NCBI GenBank assembly: GCA_039821555.1
Contig: JBCBNX010000002.1
Span: forward strand, 281,444-345,443
DNA from: Bacteroidota bacterium
GTDB taxonomy: Bacteria > Bacteroidota > Rhodothermia > Rhodothermales > Rubricoccaceae
Reading direction: 5' to 3'
DNA: 64,000 bases
A program made the position numbers and the translations under genes. The notes under the pieces were generated by a model. It had not been told where the DNA came from. It worked only from the letters and a program-made list of their open reading frames with translations, and ran no database searches. Position 1 is the first letter of the stretch; each line of letters starts with the position of its first letter. This document shows positions 16,226 through 25,790 of the stretch, piece by piece.

Positions 16226-18934
16226 ATGTCGTACTCAATCGGCACGCCCCCCGTCAGGTTCTCGTATCTCGTCCTTTTCTGGACGCTCGGCGCGCCGACG
16301 GCTTGGTCCATGGGCGCCCATCAGTCAGCCGTGGAGCCTGCTGAGGACACGTGCACTACCGAGGTGCAGGAGGTCAGGGATGCCTACCGTCGCAGTTCGA
16401 GCTCTGGTCAGGGTTTCGAACAGGTCCTGCCCGCAGCTCACTCTGCCTACGAGTGTCTGGGCGAGAGGCCCACTGAGCAGCATGCGCGGGTCAGCGAGTA
16501 CGAGGCCGCGGCTCTGGCCGTGCTCGAACAGTACAGCTCGTTAATCCAGGTCCTGGAATACTACTTTGAGCACTTGGCGGACCTGTCCACTCCACAGCGA
16601 CACGCAAATCAACTCGTCCGCTATGCCTACGCTCTGAGCGAGTTGAACGCGTATGCTGAAGCGCTCGTTGCCTATACAGAGGCCGCGAGCCTCGCCGACG
16701 AGCTCCCGCCGCGCTTTGCTGTCTGGCAGCTTGCCGAAACGGCAGAGTGGTTCGGGTCTCTCAACCGACTGTCCGAGGCTGAGGCCTACCTCGACGCTGC
16801 AGACTCCGTCGCGACGGCGCTCGATGCGTCCCATGCGTCTCTCCGTGCCGTCCTACACTTTCGGAGGGGCCAGCTCTACGTGAGGCAAGCTACCCTGCTA
16901 TCGCCGCAGCGCACCGACCTACTGCGCGCTGCACTCGAACTGCTTAAGGACGCCGTATCCGTATTCGAAGCTGACGCTGGAGCCCGTCAGCAGATCTTAG
17001 CGGCTCTCACAGAACTGAGTACCGTGTATCGTCACCTAGACCTACCAGAGGTGGCTGAGCGGTACCTGGATCGGATCGACGCGTTGGATATTCCACTGGA
17101 CGACTATCCTGTGTACTCGATTTTCTACCACAAGGAGCGTAGTCTGACACGATCAGGTCAGGGCGATCACGCCGGAGCCCGTACTGCGGCGGAGCGGGCA
17201 CGCGTCGCCGCCGAGGCGTCGGGCGACTTGCGTGACCTGGAGACCGCTCACTTCACGCTTGGGACGGTGGCGGAGGCAGAAGCTAACACGCTTTCTGGCC
17301 CCCTGGCTTCAGAGCGGTACGCCGACGCAGAGGCGTACTACCAACGTGCCATGCAGTACGCACTCGACGGGCGGGCGCGCTACGGGCTCATGGACGTCGC
17401 ACCAGCGGCCTGGGTGGGAGGGCAGCGCCCCTTCCGTGCCCTGGTTCGTTTCTACCTTCGGCAAGGTCGCTATGCCGAGGCCTTCGCCACCCTAGACGAT
17501 AGCCGCGCCCGCTACTTCCGCGACCTCCGCGACGCAGCCCAGCGACGTGCTGTGCTGACCCCACGCCGTCGTGCCACGCTCGACAGCCTTGTCACGGTCC
17601 AAGAAGAGGCGAGACGTGCTCTTGACCACGCCGACCTCAGCGTAGCCGGGCGGAGCGGACTCACTTTAGACGTTCAGCGCGCGCAGCTTGCCATCGATTC
17701 CGTGTCGGCGTTGGTATCAGCCTCAGCAGAGCCACCGGTAGCGCGTCGCTCAGTCGAAGCGATGCAGACGATGCTACGGCCGCAGCGACGCGCGCTCGTC
17801 ACGTTTTTCCTTGATGAGGAAGAAGGCGCCGTTTTCGTCTTGACCGCTGACACGCTGGCTGTCTCGCCTCTTTCATCCCCTACGGTCTCGAACCTTGCCG
17901 CTGCAGCGTACGTGGCGCCGGGGGCCTACGACCCCGCGCCGTTTCACGAACTCTACCGCGCACTGCTTGGTCCGTTTGAATCGGTGCTGGATGATACCGA
18001 CGCACTCGTGGTCATTCCCGAGGGTGTTCTCGCCGGTTTTCCCTTCGCCCTCCTAACAACGGCAGCGGCTTCTCCCGGCATCCCGCCGCCCTATCTCGTC
18101 CGCCGCCATGCTCTTGCCACGGCGCTCTCGGCGTCGTCTTTCTTCGCGGCGGACTACCGGGAGATAGACCCGAACCTAGATCTGCTCGCACTGGGAAGAA
18201 CCACCTTCGACTATCCGTCAGAATCGCGCTCGTTGGCCTTACGCTCGGGAGGCGACCCATCTGCTTCATTTGTCTCGCTGCCGCTGGTGGAGTCTGAGCT
18301 GCGAACGGCGCATCGGCACCTAGGCGGCCTGCTTCTTCTCGACCGTGCTGCCACCAAGAGCGCGTTCTTCAAAGATGCGACCCGAGCGCGTGTGCTGCAC
18401 CTCGCCTCCCATGCCCTGGTCGACTCCGACGCCCCGATGAGCAGCTACGTCGTCCTAGCGTCCGACGAGGCTGAGCCTGGGCCCTCAAGCCGCCTCTACC
18501 TCTCCGAGATCCAGCAGGCGTCTCTGGCCGCCGACCTAGTGCTGCTGAGCGCATGCAGCACCGCCGAGGGCAAGGCGCACCTCAGCGAGGGCGTGATCGG
18601 CTTGCAATATGCCTTCCAGGCCGCTGGGGCGCGCAGCGTGCTTGCGACCGCGTGGCCCGTCAACGACGCCGCCATGGCCGAACTCGTGGCGGCGTTCTAC
18701 GGCTACCTCGCCGACGGGCTCTCGAAAGACCGTGCGCTGCAGCGTGCCCAACTCGACTACCTCGACCGGTACGACGGGGCTCTTGCCCATCCCGCCTACT
18801 GGGGAGGCCTGACGATCCAGGGCGACGTCACCCCACTCGACATACCTCCGCGCTTCCCCTGGGTGTGGCTGCTCTTTGGCGCTACGCTCCTTGCAGGCAC
18901 TCTGCACTATGCGCGCCGCTACGCGGTTCTCTGA
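16226..18934 (+). CDS. CHAT-domain (caspase-like) TPR protein with signal segment and C-terminal membrane anchor
   Basis: 902 residues. It has an N-terminal hydrophobic segment (about 10-30), then TPR-like helical repeats (about 90-430), a linker, and a C-terminal CHAT domain (about 560-870). The caspase-type dyad is intact: His in RVLHLASHALVDS near 725 and Cys in VLLLSACSTAEG near 775. The QYAFQAAGARSVLATAWPVND and AYWGGLTIQGD motifs follow, as in the family. After the CHAT domain comes a transmembrane helix (WVWLLFGATLLAGTLHYA) and a short basic end. CHAT proteins are predicted cysteine peptidases, some acting in gasdermin or CRISPR-linked (Craspase) pathways. Here the neighbours are not defence genes; murQ follows by 13 nt. 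Codon usage is less GC-biased than its neighbours, suggesting later acquisition (inference). Confidence 0.87.
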   Translation: MSYSIGTPPVRFSYLVLFWTLGAPTAWSMGAHQSAVEPAEDTCTTEVQEVRDAYRRSSSSGQGFEQVLPAAHSAYECLGERPTEQHARVSEYEAAALAVLEQYSSLIQVLEYYFEHLADLSTPQRHANQLVRYAYALSELNAYAEALVAYTEAASLADELPPRFAVWQLAETAEWFGSLNRLSEAEAYLDAADSVATALDASHASLRAVLHFRRGQLYVRQATLLSPQRTDLLRAALELLKDAVSVFEADAGARQQILAALTELSTVYRHLDLPEVAERYLDRIDALDIPLDDYPVYSIFYHKERSLTRSGQGDHAGARTAAERARVAAEASGDLRDLETAHFTLGTVAEAEANTLSGPLASERYADAEAYYQRAMQYALDGRARYGLMDVAPAAWVGGQRPFRALVRFYLRQGRYAEAFATLDDSRARYFRDLRDAAQRRAVLTPRRRATLDSLVTVQEEARRALDHADLSVAGRSGLTLDVQRAQLAIDSVSALVSASAEPPVARRSVEAMQTMLRPQRRALVTFFLDEEEGAVFVLTADTLAVSPLSSPTVSNLAAAAYVAPGAYDPAPFHELYRALLGPFESVLDDTDALVVIPEGVLAGFPFALLTTAAASPGIPPPYLVRRHALATALSASSFFAADYREIDPNLDLLALGRTTFDYPSESRSLALRSGGDPSASFVSLPLVESELRTAHRHLGGLLLLDRAATKSAFFKDATRARVLHLASHALVDSDAPMSSYVVLASDEAEPGPSSRLYLSEIQQASLAADLVLLSACSTAEGKAHLSEGVIGLQYAFQAAGARSVLATAWPVNDAAMAELVAAFYGYLADGLSKDRALQRAQLDYLDRYDGALAHPAYWGGLTIQGDVTPLDIPPRFPWVWLLFGATLLAGTLHYARRYAVL

Positions 18935-18947
18935 CGACTTCTCCGCC

Positions 18948-19874
18948 ATGTCTACTATCCCCAACGATCTCTTCGAGCAGCTCCAGCGCCTGGCCACCGA
19001 GCAGCGTAATCCTCGCACGATGCACATCGACGAGGCCTCCACGCTCGACGCCGTGCGGATGCTGCACAACGAGGACCGCATCGCCGTGGCCGCGGTGAAG
19101 CCTGAACTCCCCTACATCGCCGAGGCGGTCGACCGTATCGTAGCCGCGTTCAAGAAGGGAGGACGACTTCTCTACGTCGGCGCTGGGACAAGCGGGCGCC
19201 TCGGCATCCTCGACGCCTCGGAGTGCCCGCCGACCTACGGTACCCCGCCGGAGATGGTGCAAGGCCTCATCGCTGGGGGCACGCCCGCCGTCTTCCGCTC
19301 GCAGGAAGGCGCAGAAGATCACGAGGAGGACGGAGCCACCGCCATCGACGAGGCCAACGTGACGGCCGACGATGTCGTGTGCGGCATCGCGGCGAGCCGC
19401 CGCACGCCGTTCGTGGTCGGGGCGGTACGGCGCGCGCACGAGATCGGCGCGACGACGCTCTTTGTGACGTGCAACCCGCGCGAGCGCTTCGACCTGCACG
19501 ACATCACCGACGTGGCGATCTGCCCGGCCGTCGGCCCCGAACCCATCATGGGCTCGACGCGGATGAAGAGCGGAACGGCCACCAAGCTCGTCCTCAACGC
19601 GCTCACCACCATCTCGATGGTGAAGCTAGGCAAGGTTTACGAAAACATGATGGTAGACCTTCAGATGTCGAACCTCAAGCTTGTCGAGCGCTCGAAGCGA
19701 ATCGTGATGCTCGCCACGGGCGCGGACTACGACACCGCGAAGGCGACGCTCGACGCTGCAGGCGGCCACGTGAAGACGGCGCTCGTCATGCTCCTCGCCG
19801 AGGTCGAGGTGGACGAGGCACGCCGCCGTCTCACCGACGCGGACGGCTTCGTGCGCGGCGCAATCACCGGGTGA
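18948..19874 (+). CDS. murQ: N-acetylmuramic acid 6-phosphate etherase MurQ
   Basis: 308 residues from the ATG at 18948; a longer frame from 18876 overlaps the CHAT gene and has no family support. MurQ cleaves the lactyl ether of MurNAc-6-phosphate to give GlcNAc-6-phosphate and D-lactate during peptidoglycan recycling in the cytoplasm. The SIS sugar-isomerase domain spans about 50-220, with GAGTSGRLGILDASECPPTYG near 80-100 and PEPIMGSTRMKSGTATKLVLN near 195-215. Length and motifs are normal. It lies 13 nt after the CHAT gene and is probably cotranscribed with it. The ROK kinase at 11.1 kb could supply a related sugar phosphate (inference). Confidence 0.95.
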   Translation: MSTIPNDLFEQLQRLATEQRNPRTMHIDEASTLDAVRMLHNEDRIAVAAVKPELPYIAEAVDRIVAAFKKGGRLLYVGAGTSGRLGILDASECPPTYGTPPEMVQGLIAGGTPAVFRSQEGAEDHEEDGATAIDEANVTADDVVCGIAASRRTPFVVGAVRRAHEIGATTLFVTCNPRERFDLHDITDVAICPAVGPEPIMGSTRMKSGTATKLVLNALTTISMVKLGKVYENMMVDLQMSNLKLVERSKRIVMLATGADYDTAKATLDAAGGHVKTALVMLLAEVEVDEARRRLTDADGFVRGAITG

Positions 19875-19897
19875 CATTGGATCGAAAAGCTCGGTCG

Positions 19898-20551
19898 CTA
19901 TTCCTGAAAAGGCACCTGCACAAACACCCGCTCCGGTAGTTGTACGGCCGTCAGGATGCCGTAGCCAGGGCGATGGTGGTAGACACAGCCCGTGTCGATG
20001 TCGATGAGCTTGGGCTGATTGATTGGCGTCGACACCGGTGTGTGACCGCAGACGACGGTCTTGTTCCAGCCGCTCAGGTCGGCGTTGAGGTGACTGCGCT
20101 CCCAGAGGAACGTCTCCGCCGTGCCAAAGCGGAGGTTGTCGGCAATGCTCAGGTCGGGGCGAAGGCCCGCGTGGACAAAGACGAAGGCGTTGGTCTCGTG
20201 GTAGAGCGCCGTTCGCTGCATAAAGTCGACGTGCGCGTCGGGGATGCGAAGGCGGTCGCGCTCCATGTAGTTGGCGAGCGTCGAGAGGCCGCCGTTGATG
20301 CGCCACAGTTCGAGGTCGGCGTCGGCCACGAAGTCCAGCATCATCTGGTCGTGGTTGCCGCGCAGGAAGACGCAGGGGTGCTCCTGTTCGAGGCGCAGCA
20401 GCCGATCGATCACGCCCCGCGAGTTCGGGCCTCGGTCGATGTAGTCGCCGACGAACACGAGCGGCACGTCCGACGGCGGCGCGAGCCGGTCGAGAAGCGC
20501 GTCGAGGGTACGCAGGCACCCATGCACATCGCCGATGGCGAGGTGGGTCAT
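19898..20551 (-). CDS. PPP-family metallophosphoesterase (ApaH / Ser-Thr phosphatase-like)
   Basis: 217 residues, compact and cytoplasmic. All PPP motifs are present: GDVHG near 7-11, GDYIDRG near 35-41, RGNHDQMM near 64-71, then VFVHAGLRP and VVCGHTP with metal-binding histidines. Bacterial relatives of this size act as protein phosphatases (PrpA/B type) or diadenosine tetraphosphatases. The Ser/Thr kinase at 39.9 kb is a conceivable counter-enzyme, but no linkage is shown. It is on the same strand as nusB, 135 nt downstream. Confidence 0.9.
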   Translation of the reverse strand: MTHLAIGDVHGCLRTLDALLDRLAPPSDVPLVFVGDYIDRGPNSRGVIDRLLRLEQEHPCVFLRGNHDQMMLDFVADADLELWRINGGLSTLANYMERDRLRIPDAHVDFMQRTALYHETNAFVFVHAGLRPDLSIADNLRFGTAETFLWERSHLNADLSGWNKTVVCGHTPVSTPINQPKLIDIDTGCVYHHRPGYGILTAVQLPERVFVQVPFQE

Positions 20552-20686
20552 CGTTGGGGAAGGGACGTGGTGGGAATGGGCAGGCCGTAGGGTCGACCTA
20601 GCACGCAGAGGTAGGGCTCGCCTCCTTGTAGCGCGGTCCGCCCGCGAAACAGATCACGCCGCATCGTCAAAAAATCCAAGAGCCTG

Positions 20687-21151
20687 CTAGGACGACGTGA
20701 ACGTGGGCATACCGACGAGGCCGCGCCCAGACTTCTTGAGACGATTCGTCTCAACGAGTTCTTTGAGGACCGCATCGAGGACGCCGTTGAGGAAGTGCGC
20801 GCTGCGCGGCGTGCTGTAGCGCTTGGCGATGTCGAGCGCCTCGTTGATCGACACCTTGGGCGGGATGTCCGGGAAGCCCAGGAACTCACCGATGGCGAGC
20901 CGGAGGAGCAGCCGGTCCACCAAGGCAAGGCGCTCGACCTCCCAGTTCTCGACGTAGCGATCGATGAGTTGCTCAGCGGCCTCGGCGTGGTCGAGCGTGC
21001 GGAGGAACAGCTTCTCGGCGAAACGCTGTGCCTTCTCGTCAAGGTGCGGCTCCACGACCGTGCGGAGGACATGCTCCGGGGCGTCGTCGCTGAGTTCGCG
21101 CGCGTAGAGGGCTTGCAGCGTACGCTCGCGGGCTTCGCGGCGGGTGCTCAT
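20687..21151 (-). CDS. nusB: Transcription antitermination factor NusB
   Basis: 154 residues, all-helical. The N-terminal RNA-binding arginines (TRREARERTLQALYARELS) and the C-terminal KVSINEALDIAKRYS...FLNGVLDAVLKEL signature are typical. NusB with NusE (S10) binds boxA RNA to promote rRNA antitermination. Length is normal and it seems to be transcribed alone. Confidence 0.95.
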   Translation of the reverse strand: MSTRREARERTLQALYARELSDDAPEHVLRTVVEPHLDEKAQRFAEKLFLRTLDHAEAAEQLIDRYVENWEVERLALVDRLLLRLAIGEFLGFPDIPPKVSINEALDIAKRYSTPRSAHFLNGVLDAVLKELVETNRLKKSGRGLVGMPTFTSS

Positions 21152-21383
21152 AGGTCGGGGCTGAGAGCGGAGAGAGGCGTGATGCCAACGAAGTCGGCGC
21201 GGGATGGTACGGCGTCTGGGGTAGAGGGTCCCAGCGACGTTCGCGCTTCACGCAAGATACGCGGGCGCCCCGCGAGGCCGTGCGTTGAGGGGTGGAGTCG
21301 CGAAAGAGAACGCAGGTTATGAAAACGCCGAGCGCGGTGTCTTGGACGATGCTGCTAATGCGGTTTGTTCTCTCGCTCGCCCG

Positions 21384-23861
21384 ATGCCTTCGTCGCTCCC
21401 CCCTCCATCGTTTTGCTGGACCGCTCGTCCGATGCTGACGGCGGCGTTGCTCTTCGGCAGCGGCATCGGCGTGGGCGCCTTATCCAACACGACGCCAGAC
21501 GGATGGCTCACCCTTGCTGTGCTGCTGTGGGCTACCGCGATGGGGCTTGTCCTCGTTCCGCGCCGACGGCTCGTGACGCTGCGACCCCTCGCGCTTACTG
21601 GGCTAACATTGGGCCTCATCCTCACCGCGGGAGCAGCACGGCACGCTGCGTGGGATCAGCTTCCCAGCCACGACGTCACGCACGTCGCCGCCTGGAGCGA
21701 CTCGTCGCGCGCGGCCGTCACGCTGTGGGGCAGCGTTGCCGAGGCACCAGTCGAGGCGCGCTCCGGCACACGGCTATGGCTCGACATCGACTCAGCCGCG
21801 ACGGAGGGCTCAGGCACGTTCGTCACAGGGCAGGTGCAGGTATTGCTCCGCCAACCGCGCTACGGGGGCGGGCCCGTTGTCTACCCCACGCTCACCTCCG
21901 GCGACTACCTCGAAGTCACGAGCCAGCTTCGCTCGCTCCCCACGAAGCGCAACCCCGCTGACTTCGACTACGGCGCCTACCTCCGTCGCCAAGGCGTCCA
22001 CGCGACGCTGGCGCTCTACGATGCCCAGGCGCTCGCCGTCCTGAGGAGCGAGGCGAGTGTGCTCCAGAGCGTCACGGCCTTGGCTCAGCACCGCGTCCGA
22101 GCGTTCATCGCCGCGCACGTGCACACACCCGACGCGCAGGCGCTGCTCTACGCGCTCCTCCTCGCCGACCGTAGCGCGCTCGACCCGGAGACGCAGGACG
22201 CGTTTCGGCAGACGGGTCTGATGCACCTCCTTGCCGTGTCGGGCCTGCACGTGCTGCTCGTCGGGCTGGCGCTGTTTCACCTCCTCAAGCCGCTACTGCT
22301 GCGCGTCGGACTGCAGTGGCGGACGATGGAGTGCGCCCGCGCGCTCGTCACACTTATCGTGCTGGGCGGCTACGTCCTCTTGACCGGCGCGCCCACGTCG
22401 GTTGTTCGTGCGTTCGTGATGGCAACGCTCTTCATCGCGGGTGGGGTGCTCCAGCGGCAGACAGACGCGCTCAACACGCTCGGGCTCGCTGCCGTCGTAC
22501 TGCTCGTCGTGCGTCCAGCCGCGCTGTTCGACGTAGGCTTCCAGCTCTCGTTCTCAGCGGTGGCGGGCCTCGTGTTGCTCACGCCGCTGGCTGAGCGCTG
22601 GACGCCAGCACGGTGGTGGCAGCCGTCGCGGTGGCGATGGATACTCCAGAGCACCAACGCGACCATCGCCGCCACGCTAGCTACAGCTCCGGTGTTGGCC
22701 TACCACTTCGGCGCCGTGCCGCTTGCGGGGCTCGTGCTCAACCTCGTAGCCATCCACCTGACGGCGGCGGTCCTGCTTGCTGGGTTGCTCACGGTGGCCA
22801 CGGCGGGGTGGGCAGGCGCACTCGCGACTGCATATGGCGGGGCCGCGGAGGTGGGTACGGCGCTGCTGCTCGGCACAGCCGAGGCAGGCAACGACTGGCT
22901 CGGTGGCTGGACGTTCACAGGCTTTGTGCGCGACCCTTGGCTGGTCTCAGCAGGCACCGTGGCACTTCTTGCTCTTGCTGCCTGGCCGCGTCCCCGGTGG
23001 CGCTGGCGGGCCGCTGTACTCAGCATGATGCTGGTTACCGTCGCGCTGGGCCGGCCCGTGTTCACCGACACCCATCCACGCATGGACGTGGTGTTCTTCG
23101 ATGTGGGGCAGGGCGATGCAACGCTTGTGGTGACGCCGCGCGGCCACACGGTGCTGATCGACGCTGGCGTGCGGGACGACTTCGCCGACCAGGGCACCTG
23201 GACGATCCTTCCCCACCTCCAACGCTACGGGATCGACCGCCTCGACGCGCTCGTCATCACCCACGCGCATGCCGACCACTACGGCGGGGCTCAGGCGCTC
23301 CTCGACGCGCTGCCCGTAGGCACCATCTACACGAATGGCCTCGACAGCGACGCTGACCTCTGGCACGACCTGCTCGCCGCAGCTCAAACGCACGGTGTGC
23401 CCGTCCGTACGCCCGCCGGCGGCACGACGCTCGACCTCGACCCGGGCGTGCGGATGCAGTGGCTTCATGCATCCGCGGAGTCCTTCTCTGATGCCAACGA
23501 GGCGTCGCTCGCGCTACGCGTTGTCCACGGCGAGACCTCGTGGCTCTTCACCGGTGATGGTGAGGCGGAGGCCGAAGCCTACCTCGTCGCGCGCTACGGG
23601 TCGTTCTTGGCGAGCGATGTCGTGCAAGTAGGCCATCACGGTTCGCGGACGAGCTCGACTCGCGCGTTTGTCGAGCACGCGGTGACAGAACGCACCCGCG
23701 CCGTCGTGAGCGTGGGGCAACGCAATCGCTACCGGCTTCCGCACGCCGAGGTCATCGAGCGGTGGGAGCACGCTGGAGCCACCGTCGCTCAGACGGCCGA
23801 CCTCGGCGCCGTGTGGCTGCGCTCCGACGGCATGACCATTGACGAGGTCGCGTGGCGGTGA
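21384..23861 (+). CDS. comEC: DNA uptake channel protein ComEC/Rec2
   Basis: 825 residues from the ATG at 21384. The start could be further upstream (21285), but that leader is not hydrophobic. Visible domains are N-terminal transmembrane helices with a DUF4131-type OB domain (to about 230), the Competence permease domain (about 235-520; MHLLAVSGLHVLLVGLALFHL, GAPTSVVRAFVM), and a C-terminal metallo-beta-lactamase-like nuclease domain with HAHADHYGGA near 630 and VGHHGSRTSS near 755. It transports single-stranded DNA across the inner membrane in natural transformation. No other competence genes are in the window. Confidence 0.94.
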   Translation: MPSSLPPPSFCWTARPMLTAALLFGSGIGVGALSNTTPDGWLTLAVLLWATAMGLVLVPRRRLVTLRPLALTGLTLGLILTAGAARHAAWDQLPSHDVTHVAAWSDSSRAAVTLWGSVAEAPVEARSGTRLWLDIDSAATEGSGTFVTGQVQVLLRQPRYGGGPVVYPTLTSGDYLEVTSQLRSLPTKRNPADFDYGAYLRRQGVHATLALYDAQALAVLRSEASVLQSVTALAQHRVRAFIAAHVHTPDAQALLYALLLADRSALDPETQDAFRQTGLMHLLAVSGLHVLLVGLALFHLLKPLLLRVGLQWRTMECARALVTLIVLGGYVLLTGAPTSVVRAFVMATLFIAGGVLQRQTDALNTLGLAAVVLLVVRPAALFDVGFQLSFSAVAGLVLLTPLAERWTPARWWQPSRWRWILQSTNATIAATLATAPVLAYHFGAVPLAGLVLNLVAIHLTAAVLLAGLLTVATAGWAGALATAYGGAAEVGTALLLGTAEAGNDWLGGWTFTGFVRDPWLVSAGTVALLALAAWPRPRWRWRAAVLSMMLVTVALGRPVFTDTHPRMDVVFFDVGQGDATLVVTPRGHTVLIDAGVRDDFADQGTWTILPHLQRYGIDRLDALVITHAHADHYGGAQALLDALPVGTIYTNGLDSDADLWHDLLAAAQTHGVPVRTPAGGTTLDLDPGVRMQWLHASAESFSDANEASLALRVVHGETSWLFTGDGEAEAEAYLVARYGSFLASDVVQVGHHGSRTSSTRAFVEHAVTERTRAVVSVGQRNRYRLPHAEVIERWEHAGATVAQTADLGAVWLRSDGMTIDEVAWR

Positions 23862-23926
23862 CAGGGGACTGCGAGCGAGTGCAATCGCGGGACGGCAGCC
23901 CAGTCACCGTCGTCCTTGTGGCTCGC

Positions 23927-24784
23927 TCAGTGGTACATGAACAGCGGCACGTCGCTCTGTTCGATCAACCCTTGAGCCGTCGACCCAAAGAAGAGGCGGC
24001 CGATGCCCGACCGGGAGTATGCCCCAGCCACGATGAGGTCGGCGCCCGACTCGGTGGCGTATTTGAGCAGAACCTTCTGCACGTTGCCTCCCAGCTTCAG
24101 CGTTACCACTACATCGCCAAATCCGTAGGTGTCGAGGTAGGCCGCGGCGCGTTCGAGGTCGTAGCGGGCCGCCAACCTGACATCGTCAGCGTCGTCGCCG
24201 AGGACGTGCACGAGTTCGACGGTCACCCCGGTGCCAAAGGGGGCGAGTTGGGCAAACTTCTGGAGCGTCCGTGCCGCCGTGTTCTCACCATCGAAGGCCA
24301 CGATGACGCGCTCGGTGGGACGGTGGTCCTTCTCCACGATCAGCACGGCACCGGCACCTCGCTCGGCGATCTTCGCCAGTGCGTGCGTGCGCTTCTCGGG
24401 ATCGGCATAGTAGAAGTGCGACTCGTCGCCTGCCACGAGGAGGTCGTGGTACTTGAGGTGCTCCGTGATCTGCTCATGAGGCACCCCGACAGCCACGTGT
24501 GCCTTCTCGAACCGGACTCCATCCTGCTGGCAGGTAGCTCCGAACTCGTTCAGCAGTTCCTCGGCGTGTTTGAGCGTCTGTGCGGAGAGTTCGTCCCGGC
24601 GCTTCTGCGCGTAGTACATCGAGCCAATACCGCTGCCAACAGTCGCGCCGGCAATGGCGTCCTTCGCCACGAGTGCGAGGCCGGTCACGATGCCGTCACA
24701 CGGCCGCACGATGTCAGCGGCGTACCGGATGGCAACAGGCGTGTCGTTGTCAGGATCGAGGGCGACGAGGACGCGGCGAACCAT
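23927..24784 (-). CDS. Tandem universal stress protein (UspA family)
   Basis: 285 residues containing two Usp domains (about 1-140 and 145-285). The second carries the nucleotide-binding loop GAYSRSGIGRLFFGSTAQ; the first lacks a clear G-x2-G-x9-G(S/T) loop. Such tandem Usp proteins are cytoplasmic and respond to stress, and the C-terminal domain may bind ATP. It borders the candidate origin region and is transcribed away from it. Confidence 0.9.
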   Translation of the reverse strand: MVRRVLVALDPDNDTPVAIRYAADIVRPCDGIVTGLALVAKDAIAGATVGSGIGSMYYAQKRRDELSAQTLKHAEELLNEFGATCQQDGVRFEKAHVAVGVPHEQITEHLKYHDLLVAGDESHFYYADPEKRTHALAKIAERGAGAVLIVEKDHRPTERVIVAFDGENTAARTLQKFAQLAPFGTGVTVELVHVLGDDADDVRLAARYDLERAAAYLDTYGFGDVVVTLKLGGNVQKVLLKYATESGADLIVAGAYSRSGIGRLFFGSTAQGLIEQSDVPLFMYH

Positions 24785-24890
24785 GGTGAGCGGGGGGTCG
24801 GTGGATGGCTTCGCTCACAGAATACGGATGCCACACCGTTCCGACTGATATAGGCTGGTACATTCGACCTCGGTCGGACTTTCCCACGCC

Positions 24891-25284
24891 CCTAAATAAA
24901 TAAACCTGAATAGAAAAGAATAGAAGGTGTAGTAGAGCCGTGGATACGTGGATAACAGAAGGCACGTCCGACAGCGTGGAAAGGTAAGCGCTCATCCACA
25001 GCGTTGTCCCCGACTCGTCCACAAGTGAGAGGAGGCAGAGCGGTCGCCATATCATAGTATTTCGAGAGATCGGGGTATGCTGTCCACGTATCCACACGTG
25101 TCCACATACGTCGGGCGGTGGGCAGGCTAGTTCCTATGCACAGTGCACAGGTGTGAACGGCATCGGGATAGTCCGTGGGTGCTTTAGGCTTGACATCCAC
25201 CCCCGGGTTTACTTCTCCGCATCGTGGAAAAGTTGGGCACGCCGTGCCCCCTGTTCTCCACACCCGTGTCCACAGTGTGGAGAA
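24891..25284. other. Candidate chromosomal replication origin (oriC): AT-rich element plus DnaA-box cluster
   Basis: The 532-bp gap 24785-25316 has no gene. At 24891-24930 only 11 of 40 bases are G or C, very low for this genome, which fits a DNA-unwinding element. Directly beside it are about 13 DnaA-box-like 9-mers (consensus TTATCCACA, core TCCAC). They read left to right: GTATCCACG and TTATCCACG as complement at 24939-24955, CTTTCCACG complement 24975, TCATCCACA 24992, TCGTCCACA 25015, CTGTCCACG 25080, GTATCCACA 25088, GTGTCCACA 25098, ACATCCACC 25193, TTTTCCACG complement 25223, TTCTCCACA 25254, GTGTCCACA 25266, TTCTCCACA complement 25276. parS, recF and gene polarity agree. Confidence 0.75.
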
Positions 25285-25316
25285 GAATCCTGGTTGGGGA
25301 CGGTAGTTGTTTGTTC

Positions 25317-25766
25317 CTAAAACCCTTGCCGGACGAACGTGATGAAGTCCGTATTGGGTGCATCGAGTTCAGCCTCGCGGAGCGCACGGGCGAGTTGGCC
25401 GCGGTGGTAGCTGCTGTGGAGCAGCAGGTGTGTCAGGATGTCGCGGCGCGACGTTTCGAAGCGTTGCCCTCGGCTGTTGTGGTAGACCACAAAGCCATCG
25501 AAGTCTTCGCTGAACTCGCTGAAGTAGACAGCGAAGGCTGCTCGGTTGGCCGTGATGAGAGCGGCGCAGGCATCCCAGTCGAGGTCCGGCCAGATGGGGC
25601 CGGTCCAGGGCGTCGCGTTCAGACGCGCGTGCCAGACCTGCTTCGCCGTGACGAGGTGCGCAAAGACGAGGCGCGGTGCGTCACCGACCTCGGCCTCGCG
25701 GAGCGCATCGAGGAGACGTTGGTTGGCGTCGGAATCGTAGGTGAAGAGCCGGGCGAGGTCCGTCAT
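25317..25766 (-). CDS. DinB-family metal-binding protein
   Basis: 149 residues forming a four-helix bundle. The family metal ligands are visible: a histidine in RLVFAHLVTAKQVWHARL near 36 and the pair in LTHLLLHSSYHRGQLA near 113-121. DinB/DfsB relatives include bacillithiol- and mycothiol-dependent transferases and many uncharacterised, damage- or stress-inducible members; substrate unknown. It is transcribed towards the candidate oriC and lies 24 nt downstream of chrA on the same strand. Confidence 0.88.
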   Translation of the reverse strand: MTDLARLFTYDSDANQRLLDALREAEVGDAPRLVFAHLVTAKQVWHARLNATPWTGPIWPDLDWDACAALITANRAAFAVYFSEFSEDFDGFVVYHNSRGQRFETSRRDILTHLLLHSSYHRGQLARALREAELDAPNTDFITFVRQGF

Positions 25767-25790
25767 GGGTCGGAGGTCGGGTGGTCGGGC

